A stretch of DNA of 64,000 nucleotides from Pseudocercospora fijiensis CIRAD86 (taxonomy: Eukaryota > Ascomycota > Dothideomycetes > Mycosphaerellales > Mycosphaerellaceae): contig NW_006921540.1 in NCBI RefSeq assembly GCF_000340215.1, forward strand, positions 1,606,377-1,670,376, written 5' to 3'. Both the position numbers and the translations under genes were made by a program. The notes beneath the pieces are model-generated. The model searched no databases. It was not told the DNA's origin and was given only the letters and a program-made list of their open reading frames with translations. Each line of letters begins with the position of its first letter. Position 1 is the stretch's first letter. Shown in pieces: positions 29,290-39,504 of the stretch.

Positions 29290-32200
29290 TAACCTCGGTT
29301 CTACTATCTAATAATAACCTAGTCGGTAGTACTGTCGCCTATAACTATAATAAGAATATAACCGGCCTAGACGACGATGCTACTTTACCTAGAGGACCTA
29401 AGGAACAGACTATTCTTATAGGCGCACAGACCGATCTACTAATCTATTTAAGCAGCGGCGGCATTCTCTCTAACCCTCTAGATCAATTAGTTAGACTAGC
29501 CGGGATGGATAAGATTAGTAACTTCTAGGATAAGGCATCCGTAGATAAAGACCTTAGTAAGGAGGATAAAGAGATGTCCGACGACGAGGAAGATCTCGAG
29601 CTTTGCGATAGTAACGAAGAAGATAGTAATAAAGATAGTAATAAAGCTAGCGAAGAAGATAGTAAAGAGGCAGACTAGCCTCTTACCGAAGAAGAGCGCC
29701 TTATAGCGGCCGCTCGCGGGAAGAGGAACCGCGATAAGCACTACAAAGAGATTAAGGAGCTTATAAATAAGTATAAGATTACTATGCCGTACCTTGTAAA
29801 GTTCCTAGTTAGCAAGCTAGGTAAGAAGGCCTAGCAGGACGTAACCTAGGATTAACTACGCGTCTTAACGAGGCGATCTAAGCGGTATAACAGAAACCTT
29901 AAGTCTCTCCTCGATGCCTTCCTAGAAGAACGCCTATTTAGCGCTCGTGTTATACGTGTAGAGCTTAAGACCCTTATCGGCAAGGATCTCTTTAGTACCT
30001 ACTATCTAGAATTTAGCTATACCGAATTCGACCTTACCGATATAGACAGTATTATTTATTAGTATGCCCCGATATAGTATTAGCTTCTTAGCTAGGACCT
30101 TCTCCCTAATGTCCGAAAGAACACCGCCTAGTACTAGGAAACCTTCTAGGACAGGTACAATGTTATCCGGAAGCGCACTACGATAATTACATCGCAAATC
30201 CTTTTCTTAATAGCTTATATTAATGCCTCTTTCTTCCCGAAGGCCCTTAGCATCTTTCTCGTTAGTAATAGAGCAAGCCGGAGAGTTCTCGAGTGCCTAA
30301 ATAGCCTTAGCCTTGTCCCCTCGTACCGCACTATACAGATCCTAATAGGTAAGAATATAGAAATCTAGATGCAGAAGATTAGCGAGTTAGCTAACGACCC
30401 GAAGAAGTAGAGTAGTAAGACTATCGATAATTTCAATCGCATATAGACCTATATAGTCTAGCGGAGTAGTAAAACTAACAAGATACTTAGTATTACAATA
30501 TCGTACCTTGTAGAGAACAAGTACATTCTAGAGGGCGGGTTAAAGAAGGGCATAATCTACTACGACAAGCCTCTAGATCTAGACGATATCTTTAAGAACA
30601 TATACGAGGATAAAGCCTATATACAGATCCTAAGGAACCTAGCCGATCCGACTACTAACGGCGAGACTACTAACGGCGGGCCTAAGACTATTAAGATTAC
30701 GGAGATTAGCAAGAAGACTGCCTTGTTCTATATCGATAAGGCTATCGCATACACTTTCCCGAAAGCCGTTAAAGCTGTGTTTAAGAAGGAGGCGGTAGAG
30801 GCTAGTAACGACGATAACGATAGTAATGCCGTTAGTCGTCTAAAGTAGCTAGTTATCGATGAGATGCCGGCGACACAGACTAAGGTGCTTTCTATGCTAC
30901 TATCCTTTAATAATGAGGCTACGATTGTAGGCATATATGCAGTCTAGGATAATATCCTTCTCAACTTTATAGACCTAGATCGAGATAAGGACTTCAAAAA
31001 CGGACCTAATAGACCGCTAATTATCTGCAATAGCGACTAGATAACTGTTCTACGCGGCCTTTCTGTCCGTAATAAGAGTGTTAAGAGCGACGATGCGTAC
31101 GACAAGCGAGACAATCTCTTGTTCTCTCCTGCCTAGTTCTATACTATAATAAACTGCAGCCTTATATTGCTGCGGACCTATTAGGACAATAACAGAGATA
31201 GGGAGCTATTGCTAGTATCCTAGACGTTAAAGGCTGATGCTGCCTTTTAGTATAGAGACAATAAGATTAGTAAGGACAAGGCTAAGTTCTTCGAGGTTTA
31301 GCAGCTATTAAAGACGAGCTTCCGATCTCGCATTGTCGGTCTCGTTATTTAGTAGCTCATCGATAAAGGCCGAGTCATTATCGCTAGCTAGGATAATCGC
31401 ATAGAAATAGTAGAGGCCGCTATCTCTCGACTTACTCGCGATTAGTATATCTATCTTGTCGACAAGATATATAACGATACGTTGTCTCCGTCTGCCTAGC
31501 GCGGCTAACCTAGAACAGATCCGCAGTTTACGACAATGTCTCGAATGCTAAAGGAGATTGAGTAATTCCTTACGTTGCGTAAGTCTATCCGTAATATAGA
31601 TATTAGCTATCTTCGTAAATTAGTCGACTTCCTAATCCTATTATTCTTTAGTGCTCGTTAGGGCAATTATAGCCGCCTAATAACCTACCTACGCTAGCTG
31701 CTCGGTCCTAGTGCTAATCTAGTAGTACAAAAGGCAATCCTAATATTAAGTATAATCTCTATAAACGGTAACAAGGGACATGCTGTCGCAGCTAATAAGT
31801 GTCTTAAGCTCTACAATTACGAGTACTCTAAGGACATCAACCGATACGCTAATTCGACCTATAATATATAGGCTACATTTAAGAAGGTAGCATTGAACCG
31901 GGAGCCATCTAGAGTCTTGCGCACTATAATAACTAATATAACTAGGATCAAGCTAAGCAGCTACTATACCTATAAGGACACCTCTATCGACGTATTTAGT
32001 AGAGCCGAGAAGCTGTACTCTAATAGATATACAAAGCTATACGGAAACCCTAGTAGCAACGTCTCTAATAACATCTAGCAGCTCGGAGGCATGCAGATCT
32101 TAGAAAAGGTAGCCGACTTCAACGAGGGCAATGCGCAGTATTATTAGGGTCGTAGTACCGTATCGATAGACGAGGAGATAGAGGCTGCTGCTATTGCTAG

Positions 32201-32369
32201 TCGTATAGCTACCGGTGATCTTAGTGCTATCGAAGACTCTACTGTTAATGCTAGCGACTCTATATAGGCTAATGCGGTCGATCGGCGTAATAGATAGCTA
32301 GGAGACGAGTAGGGAGACGAGTAGGGAGACGAGGCGCTACCGACTACCTATCTTAACGAGCTTGACTAA
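29290..32369 (+). pseudogene. DUF6589-like transposon protein, RIP-inactivated
   Basis: One plus-strand frame can be followed for about 1000 codons, interrupted almost only by TAG, and ends at TAA (32367-32369). Its order is: an acidic Asp/Glu/Asn-rich N-terminal segment (29560-29690), a basic helical block (29690-29850), a central region with D-N-F-N-R (near 30425), then V-I-D-E-M (near 30857) and K-V-L-S-M-L-L. Near 31020 comes I-I-C-N-S-D, where DUF6589 proteins have a G-D-Q-L-T-like motif. A conserved helical C-terminal part (31300-32080) and a G-D-E repeat tail (32300-32330) follow. The pattern recalls DUF6589 proteins, which are abundant in fungi, transposon-associated and of unknown activity. 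I am only moderately sure of that name. Confidence 0.5.
31893..32078 (+). pseudogene. Longest still-open segment of the DUF6589-like gene
   Basis: This is a 61-codon remnant in the same frame as the surrounding pseudogene, rich in Tyr, Arg, Ser and Thr. It is not an independent gene. Confidence 0.55.
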
Positions 32370-32510
32370 GAGGGTAACACATTTAGTATATAGAAATCCA
32401 ACCTGCTATATCTATCGCTTAGCTACCGTTCCTTGCTATACTAATTGACATAGGCTGTTAGCTTCTAGTGCTACTATAGCTTTATCTTCTAGTGCTTTAT
32501 TTTCTAGTAC

Positions 32511-32790
32511 TAGGCGTACGATAATAGCTTGATAGCTAGCCAGGCTAGGCGTACGATAATTGCTTAATAGCTAGCTAGGCTAGGCGTACGATAATTGCTT
32601 AATAGCTAGCTACGAAGGGTTTAGCTAGGCGTACGATAATAGCTTAATAGCTAGCTAGGCTAGGCGTACGATAATTGCTTGATAGCTAGCTACGAAGGGT
32701 TTAGCTAGGCGTACGATAATAGCTTAATAGCTAGCTAGGCTAGGCGTACGATAATTGCTTAATAGCTAGCTACGAAGCTAGGCGTACAAT
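32511..32790 (+). repeat. Tandem array of alternating 35- and 45-bp units
   Basis: About seven units start with GCGTACGATAAT and continue with AGCTTAATAGCTAGCTA. Units end either in GGCTAG (35 bp) or in CGAAGGGTTTAGCTAG (45 bp), and the two types partly alternate. It lies just after the stop of the DUF6589-like gene. Confidence 0.9.
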
Positions 32791-33364
32791 GCCTCTAGTC
32801 GCTAGCAATTCTAGCCTTAGGCATTCGACTAGCAGTCGGCGGCTATTGCGTTAAAAGTGCGATAATATATAGCCGTTATTATTGCCTTGCTATTATAGCT
32901 AAATAGCGCAATCCTATTAGTAGAGGCAAACCTTACCTGCGATGCGCTAATATAGACCTACGCTTCCTAGTTCAACTTCTTCGTCTTCTTCTTCTTCTAT
33001 ATATACTAACACACTAACACCCCTAGTAACATACTAGCTATCGGCTTCTAATAGTAATAGTGTCGATACCTCTTTATCGTATGTAGGTAGCTCTATAGCG
33101 ATTAACACTATTCCTTGCTAGTTCTACGACTTGCTACCGATAGAGCCGCTTATCTAATAGTTAAGGTTCCTCGATCGGTAGAGTTTGTTTAGTCCTTCTT
33201 TTAAGGTCTCCGATAGGCTTTATCGACGCAAGACGTTGCGAAGGCGACTCTCCTAGCGAGTAGGTATACTATAGCTTTAGCGGGCGTCGACTACGCATTC
33301 AACCGAAAGAGCATAGTTTTTATTAGAACATCGCAGAGGTCTTAGATAGATTAGCGGAGGTAAA
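32791..33364. other. RIP-mutated DNA without recognised gene
   Basis: The stretch is depleted in CA/TG, with no long frame. A short CTTCTTCTTCTT run occurs near 32980. Origin unknown. Confidence 0.4.
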
Positions 33365-33550
33365 AACTCTTTAGTAAGGTACACCTATAATACGGCTAAC
33401 GGTCTAACTCGGTAAAAACTCTTTAGTAAGGTACACCTTAAGTAGCGGCTCGATAGCGACTCTCCTACTAAGTAGGTTAGTTCGTAGCATTGCTATAGGC
33501 CTAACTCGGTAAAAACTCTTTAGTAAGGTACACCTTAAGTAGCGGCTACA
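33355..33550 (+). repeat. Three dispersed copies of a 30-bp word
   Basis: GGTAAAAACTCTTTAGTAAG followed by GTACACCT occurs near 33359, 33411 and 33508, each followed by a variant of AGCGGCT or TACGGCT. The irregular spacing suggests decayed tandem units. Confidence 0.75.
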
Positions 33551-33694
33551 GGCTTCCTACGTTCGGATTCTTTATAGGATAATAGCTCTCGAGAACGTAT
33601 CTAGTTAAGTCGGCGTAACGCCTTCGTTAGGACTGTTAGTTATAATAACCTTAGTCGTTGCGTAAGGGCCTCTAGTGTACTTAAGCCCGAAGGC

Positions 33695-33875
33695 GCTTAG
33701 TCTTAGTCTTTACTACTGCTATACGACTGCAGCCCTTTGCGTATTAAGACTGCTATTCGACTATAGTGCGCCTCCCCTTCTAGTAAGCGCATTAAGACTA
33801 TTATCCGACTATAGTGCGCCTTCTCTTCTAGCAAGCGCATTAATATTGCTATACGACTGCAACGCGCTCGACAAC
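33695..33875 (+). repeat. Degenerate tandem repeat, about 65-bp units
   Basis: Words GCGCATTAAGACT..ATCCGACTATAGTGCGCCT recur about three times. The open frame across it (33675-34016) is a product of the repeat, not a supported gene. Confidence 0.65.
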
Positions 33876-34351
33876 CTTTTTTTTCGCGGTATCTCTAATA
33901 CTAAGGGCGCGGTTACACTCTATTATTGTCTAGGTACTAATAAGTGTCGCTTTAGCGATCGCTGTCGTGTTTCGCTTAATAAGTCCCTTCCTACATACCT
34001 CGCGTACTGTGGTTAGTAATAGAATGCGTTAATTGTTACGCATTGCGCGTAGCATATAGGCTATATATAATACTAGTATACTTCGGAGTGTATGCTTCTG
34101 CAGCCGCTTAGTGCCGCTAGTTAATTAGATCCCCGGACGCTACTATTCGTTTTCTCTACCTTATATAGTAACTAGTTATCGGAATAATCGTTCTAGGGAG
34201 AGTCTAAGTAATAGAGGGCGTTGACGTAAGAGGGCTATCGTAGCTTCTCGAAGGGTGCTTTTACGAGCGCTCGATGTATGTTATCGCCCTATATATCTAT
34301 CCTTGCCGTATATATTATAGTGCTAATAGCTGCGGTGCAATAAGTATAGTA

Positions 34352-34450
34352 CTAGTCTCGCTAGTCTCGCTAGTCTCGCTAGTCTCGCTAGTCTCGCTAG
34401 TCTCGCTAGTCTCGCTAGTCTCGCTAGTCTCGCTAGTAACTTCTCGCTAG
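34352..34450 (+). repeat. 9-bp tandem repeat AGTCTCGCT
   Basis: Nine to ten perfect units. On the minus strand the frame reads as an L-A-R repeat, which is an artefact of the array. Confidence 0.95.
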
Positions 34451-34780
34451 TGTTAGTGCCTAAGGCGGCCGTCGTTATCGTATTAGACACTTTTGTTAGC
34501 GCCATTTGCTAGAAACGCGCTAAATCGACGTATCTCGCTATATTAGTAATGCTATTATGAAAGTCGTAAAGTCGGTATTGTAAATGCGCGGAAGGAAGTA
34601 GCTATAACGTTTAATCCTACTAATTAAGCGCTCTGCTATACTAAATCCGGGGTCTTAGCGGGACTCGGCATCCTTGTCGCTTCCTCGAATTTACGCTTCT
34701 CGCCTAGCTCTTATATACTATCGATACCTACGACTATCTATACCTACGACTATCTACAAACCCTTATCGCAAAGATTACG

Positions 34781-34924
34781 ATAGAAAAGCCTACTTAGCG
34801 AGCCTATAAGGACATAATAGAAGAGCCTGCTTAGCGAGCCTATAAGGATATAATAGAAGAGCCTGCTTAGCGAGCCTATAAGGACATAATAGAAGAACCT
34901 ACTTAGCGAGCTTACAAGGATATA
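34781..34924 (+). repeat. Four tandem copies of a 36-bp unit
   Basis: Exactly four units beginning ATAGAA, containing CTTAGCGAGCCTATAAGGA. The copies differ mainly by C/T and G/A changes. A single diverged copy recurs near 35463-35498. Confidence 0.92.
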
Positions 34925-34954
34925 ATAGAAGGGTAGTGAGGAAGGACCTTATTA

Positions 34955-35420
34955 AATGCCAATTCTAGCGCCAATTCTAGCGCCAGCTCTCGCAGAAGCA
35001 GCTAAACTAGGCACTACACGCTAGCACTCGTAGAAGTAGCTTAACTAGCTCTCGTAGAAGCAGCTTAACTAGCACTCGCAGAAGCAACTTAACTAGGCAT
35101 CCTACATTATACGCCGGCTCTCGCAGAAGTAGCTTAACTAGCTCTCGTAGAAGCAGCTCAACTAGCACTCGTAGAAGCAACTCAACTAGGCATCCTATAT
35201 TATACGCCGGCTCTCGTAGGAGCAGCTTAACTAGGCATCCTACATTATACGCCGGCTCTCGCAGAAGCAGCTAAACTAGGTATTACACGCCTGCTCTCGC
35301 AGAAGTAGCTAAACTAGGCATTATACGCCTGCTCTCGCAGAAGCAGCTAAACTAGGCATTATACGCCTGCTCTCGTAGAAGCAGCTAAACTAGGCCTGCT
35401 CTCGCAGAAGCAACGCGATC
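34955..35420 (+). repeat. Interspersed CTCTCGCAGAAGCAGCTAAACTAGG repeats
   Basis: More than ten copies of a 25-bp word, alternating CTCTCGCAGAAG and CTCTCGTAGAAG forms. Many are joined by GCATTATACGCCTG or GCATCCTACATTATACGCCGG linkers, giving higher-order units of about 40-60 bp. Confidence 0.85.
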
Positions 35421-35514
35421 GAGCGTAGTATTACGGCTTACTTTTCCGGGGATAGGACAAGGACTTAGCGAGCTTACAAGGACATAATAGAAGGGTAGCT
35501 ATAACGGATGTTGT

Positions 35515-35770
35515 TAATGCCATTTCTAGCGCCATTTCTACTACCTATTCTACTGCCATTTCTAGCGCTATTCTACTGCTATTTCTAGCGCTATTCTACT
35601 ACCATTTCTAGCGCTAATTTACCGCCAATTCTAGTGCTAATTCTAGTGCTATTTCTAGCGCCATTTCTAGCGCTATTTCTAGTACTATTTCTAGCGCTAT
35701 TTCTAGTGCCAATTCTAGCGCTAATTCTAGCGCCAATTCTAGCGCTAGCTCTCGTAGAAGCAGCTAAACT
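35515..35770 (+). repeat. 12-bp tandem repeat GCTATTTCTAGC
   Basis: About twenty degenerate 12-bp units of the form GCYATTTCTAGY or GCYAATTCTAGY. The unit is a multiple of three, so a repetitive open frame (35634-35834) exists but is not supported as a gene. Confidence 0.88.
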
Positions 35771-35799
35771 AGGTAGGGTTAGCGGCGACGGCTTAGTAA

Positions 35800-38700
35800 T
35801 CCTGTCGGCGAGCTACCTAGTAACTAGCCTATAAGACGGAGACTAGCTTCTAATAGCGTACGGTTCCTACGTAGCTTACGGCTACCTCTCTCCTTAGTAG
35901 TGCGAGTAACTGTACTTAATAACTGCTTAGCTCTCTTAGCTCGCTCCGATTTAACTTAATCAATCCGGCGCGCTCTATGTCGAGGTACCTAGCTTATTAC
36001 TAGGCTTACAGAGGCAGGACGCTTATTACGCGGATTATCCGGACTACGAGCGATAGCAGTACCTATAGCAACAGCCGAAGCGGATAGAAAGGCAGAGGCT
36101 AGATTGCCTAGAAGCACTATATTAAGCGTAACTATCCGACTAGGTAGCTTAGGGCTAGTACTAGGACTAGAAGCAGTAGCAGCGGCAGTCGCTCTCTCGA
36201 TCTGATTCGTACGAAGACCTATCCTAGCTGCCTCGCTACGGGAGGACTCTATAATACCGGCCTAGACGGCATTTCGCGCGGCGTTCTATACGGCAAGGCG
36301 CTATACTAGAGACACTGTCGAAGTATTTAGTAATACGGGTCGGCCGGCCGTAGATTAAGAACTAGAAGCGAGTCTAGCAGTAGTAGTAGTAGCAGTAGCT
36401 TTCTTCTCTTCCTCTACTACGCGTTACTTGTCTGCGCGCTTCTTAGCTTTCGTATTAAGACTAGCCTTCCACTTAGTAAAGACACTTATACCGATTCGCT
36501 TAATCTTATTAATTAGCTCGTATAACGCAAATAGGCGCTAGTCGATGTCCTAAGCTTTAAACTAGTCGATAAAATCGACCGACTTCTACTTAAACAGCCG
36601 CTAATTAACGATAATATCCTCCTATTACTCGAGCTAGCTCGTAGTAGTAAATATATTATAGATACTCTATAGCCTACGGTCTTCTAGTATAGTCTTTAAC
36701 GGCAGGTCGAATATATAGCGATAAGTCTATTCTAGGTACTTGTTGTTCTTAGAAGACAACTAGGCCTATAGCTTCTAGAAGGCAATAGCCGGACGTGTCC
36801 CATTTCCTAGCTTACGGAAGATTAGACCTATAGCTTCTACCGGTAGCCTACTATTGTAAAAGAGATCGAGGGCAGGGTTATAGGCATTATAGCAGTGCTC
36901 GCTCGGTAGTAGGTCTTATAGATATATTACCTTATCCTCGCTAAGGTACTAGAGGATTACCTTGCGAGGGTAGATACTATAGTCTCGATATCGATCGTTC
37001 TAGAAATGTATCTAGATCTTTGGAATCTTCTCGCGGGCAGCTATCTCTGCCTTAGTCTAATACTTCGGATCCGTGCTAGTATCTGTATCTGTATCTACAT
37101 CTGTATCGCTAGTAGCACTCGCATCGCCGTAGTCTCCCTTAGCATCCTCTCCGGGAATTTGTAACTACGATAGGCTTAAGGAACGGCCTAGCGTATAGCG
37201 ATACTAGTATAATCTTCAAACTCTTATCGCTAAATAATAAGAATTAGGACGAGGCTGCTTCTTACTGTCATTAATTAGGTATAGCAAGAAGACTAAGGCT
37301 ATACTCCGCTTGCCCTGCTATAGAAGGGCACGACTAATACGACTAAGTCGCTATATTAAATCTTTAATGTCTCGAGTTATCGGATACTTAATCTAGGCGA
37401 CAATCTCGATATCTAGGATGTTTAGACCGACACTAAACGCAGTCGTAGCGATTATAATGCGAATGTTCGATAGGCTATCGGGGCCCTCTATAGTACGACT
37501 ATATTGCTTGTATCGACGAGTCTAGTCGCGCTTAGCTACGCTACTAGTATAGAACGAGACGGTAGTATAAACATTTATACTAGTATTGCTCTATGTATAT
37601 CGCTTTTTTGGATCGCTATAGGTAGATGTTGTAGCAACTAGCTATATTCGAATGACACTAGCTAGCTCTTATACGGACTTCCGACTATTAATGAATAGTA
37701 GAGCCTTCTTAATGCCTTAAGGTATAGCTTCCTTACTTTCTAGATCGAAGGCTCTATCGATTACGAAGTATAGGTAGTTATACCCTCTAAGCTAGTCTTT
37801 ATCGATAGTCCGTAAGATGTATATAGTATCTAGTCGATTAATACTACTGCAGAGAACCTTAGTCTTATACGGTTTATTTCTAAGAGGTCGGAAGCTACCG
37901 TTCTTAGCTATAAAGTCCTCTGTTTCCTTAGATACTAGCGATAGTTAGCTCGGTTTAGTTTAGCTTAGCTCGATCTACTTACTAGTAGCAGAATAGCCTA
38001 ACTATACCGTGTCGGTACGTAGCAGCTTCCGCAGCGAGAAGATCTAGGCATATTCCTTACGAAACTCCTTCTACTTCGCTACTAGGTACATCTCGTCGAT
38101 TACAACTAAACTAATCCGAGCCCGGGCCTTTAGGTCTCGAATAATAGCTCGGAAATCCTCGCTAGCTACAGTTTCTAGACTAAGGATAATATAGTAGACC
38201 TTGCTATCTATAATCTTCTAAAATAGGTTACGATCTATACTCTTATTCTCTACGGTAATATTAACTATATTAATTAGATAGTTAGCTTGTCGGGCAGTCT
38301 CGCGCACATCCTCTATATACTCCTTACTAAGACGATTTAATAGAGTAATTTTAATAACTACTATACCTATCAATAGGCTAAAGGCCTAAAAAGGCAAACT
38401 CTTGCCTTCGCTAGTCTTAGCTACTATTATTACATTAGAGTAGGCAAATACGAGAGCCTAGACACTATAGATCTAGGATTCCTTTAGCATAAAGCCCTTA
38501 CCTAGATACATCTTATCGAGAATCTTTCGTAGTCCTTAGGTAATAATATCGCGATGTACGTTAATAGCTTCTAGGATACGCATCGCATCGTAGACTAACT
38601 ACTATACTTGCTCGAGTAATATATTAGTATTAAAGATCTTGTCGCAGCGCTACTAGAACTAGGCTTTATAGTTACTCTTTCTAGCTAGCTACTCGACTAG

Positions 38701-39207
38701 TAGTAGATAGCTAAAGTCTAGCGACTCTCGACTAATAGTAGTACGACCTAGTAGTTTAGGTCCGATAGGCTAGTCGCCTTTCTTCTTCTTCTAAGATCCG
38801 GTCTTAGCTGCCTTATCTTTCTTTGCCTAGGCGCGGCGCTACTTCTCGCTACTACCTAATTTTAGTAGTATTGTTATCGGTAGTAGATACGGCGGCGGCG
38901 GCGGCGGCGGCGGCGGCGATAGTAGGATCGACCTTTAAATATACGCGAGGCGGCTAGATATGTATGCGTATACGCGTAAGTACTAGAGAGGTCGATATAA
39001 TAGCGCGTTAGTATTAAAGGTAGACGGTGCCTTATTAGCCCTAGATAGCAATATTAAGACAAGGGCGGTAGTTTTAAGGCATTCTAAAGCGCGGAGATTA
39101 GAGAGGTAGTTAATGCGACGGGCCGTACGTGCTTCGCTTAGCGTTGTATATGCTGTTTGTAGGTAAGTAATATATAGTAGGTAGATACAAATAGAGTGTT
39201 CGGGCAA
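35800..39207 (-). pseudogene. RecQ-like DExH-box helicase, RIP-inactivated
   Basis: One minus-strand frame, broken almost only by TAG, runs about 3.4 kb. In order: a possible Leu/Ala-rich N-terminus (39207-38983), a Lys-rich linker (38850-38770), the Walker A motif K-T-S-E-G-K-S-L-P-F (38420-38390), and motif II V-V-I-D-E-M (38100-38085). Then come a motif III-like G-Y-S-A-T-S (near 38000) and a helicase C-terminal domain with L-L-F-I-N-S-R (near 37700). I-I-I-A-T-T-A-F-S-V-G-L (near 37450) and a Q-R-L-S-R-type motif VI (near 37335) follow. The tail is Asp/Thr-rich near 37110, then basic and Ala/Thr/Ser-rich. The motifs fit fungal RecQ-like helicases, including telomere-linked ones; its role in the element is unknown. 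Confidence 0.78.
38891..38918 (+). repeat. (GGC)n trinucleotide repeat
   Basis: Nine GGC units inside the helicase pseudogene. On the minus strand they would encode a run of Pro in the helicase frame. CpG-rich yet unmutated, which fits a CpA-specific RIP process. Confidence 0.9.
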
Positions 39208-39246
39208 GTCGTCTTAGAAGACTAAAAATTAATCTCTTAATTAACG

Positions 39247-39277
39247 TTTTCGCGACTACTTTGTATAGACAATCTAA
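39247..39277 (+). repeat. Sub-terminal direct repeat, right copy
   Basis: TTTTCGCGACTAC (39247-39259) and CAATCTAA (39270-39277) match the left copy in orientation and near-equal spacing (10 versus 11 bases). Confidence 0.5.
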
Positions 39278-39302
39278 GAGATCATTTTATAACGTATAAC
39301 TA

Positions 39303-39360
39303 TACTACTAACAACTTTTCACTATTTTGCGTAGTTGTTAGGCTGTATAGATTTGTAACT
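39303..39360. repeat. Small hairpin and weak inverted match to the left end
   Basis: TAACAACT and AGTTGTTA form an 8-bp inverted repeat near 39308-39340. The adjoining sequence, read on the minus strand (TTACAAA then CCTAACAACT), weakly resembles 28526-28546 on the plus strand. Confidence 0.3.
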
Positions 39361-39406
39361 ACTTTCGTATTCGGGGACTTATATAGAGGAGGAACGGTTT
39401 GACTTT

Positions 39407-39504
39407 AGGCGCTCCGCTGTAGCTTTCTCTATACCTAATGTAGTTAGTGTCGATGCCTAAGGATACAGAATCACGTAGAAGAATCTATAACACTCGGAGC
39501 GCCT
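39407..39504. repeat. 10-bp inverted repeat around the island edge
   Basis: AGGCGCTCCG (39407-39416) and CGGAGCGCCT (39495-39504) are exact reverse complements 78 bp apart, spanning the change from RIP to normal DNA. It may be chance or a terminal feature of a small element. Confidence 0.4.

Larger units (their letters stand above)
28486..39470. mobile_element. RIP-mutated island with DUF6589-like gene, tandem repeats and RecQ-like helicase; possible large DNA transposon
   Basis: About 11 kb of RIP-type DNA carries two long dead genes pointing toward each other, with repeat arrays between them. No LTRs, reverse transcriptase or integrase were seen. A direct similarity lies near the two ends (28599-28629 and 39247-39277), and a weak inverted similarity lies near 28522-28548 and 39330-39358. 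These might be remnants of terminal repeats. Exact borders and a target duplication could not be fixed. It could equally be two or more adjacent elements. Confidence 0.5.

Noticed and set aside
33675..34016. 113-codon plus-strand frame with hydrophobic repeats
   Set aside because: It comes from a degenerate tandem repeat inside RIP-mutated DNA and has no domain support.
34323..34505. Minus-strand frame encoding an L-A-R repeat peptide
   Set aside because: It is a translation of the 9-bp tandem array, which gives repetitive open frames by construction.
28486..39470. Starship giant element with a DUF3435 tyrosine-recombinase captain
   Set aside because: I could not find the tyrosine-recombinase catalytic pattern in the left gene, and the island holds no host-type cargo genes.
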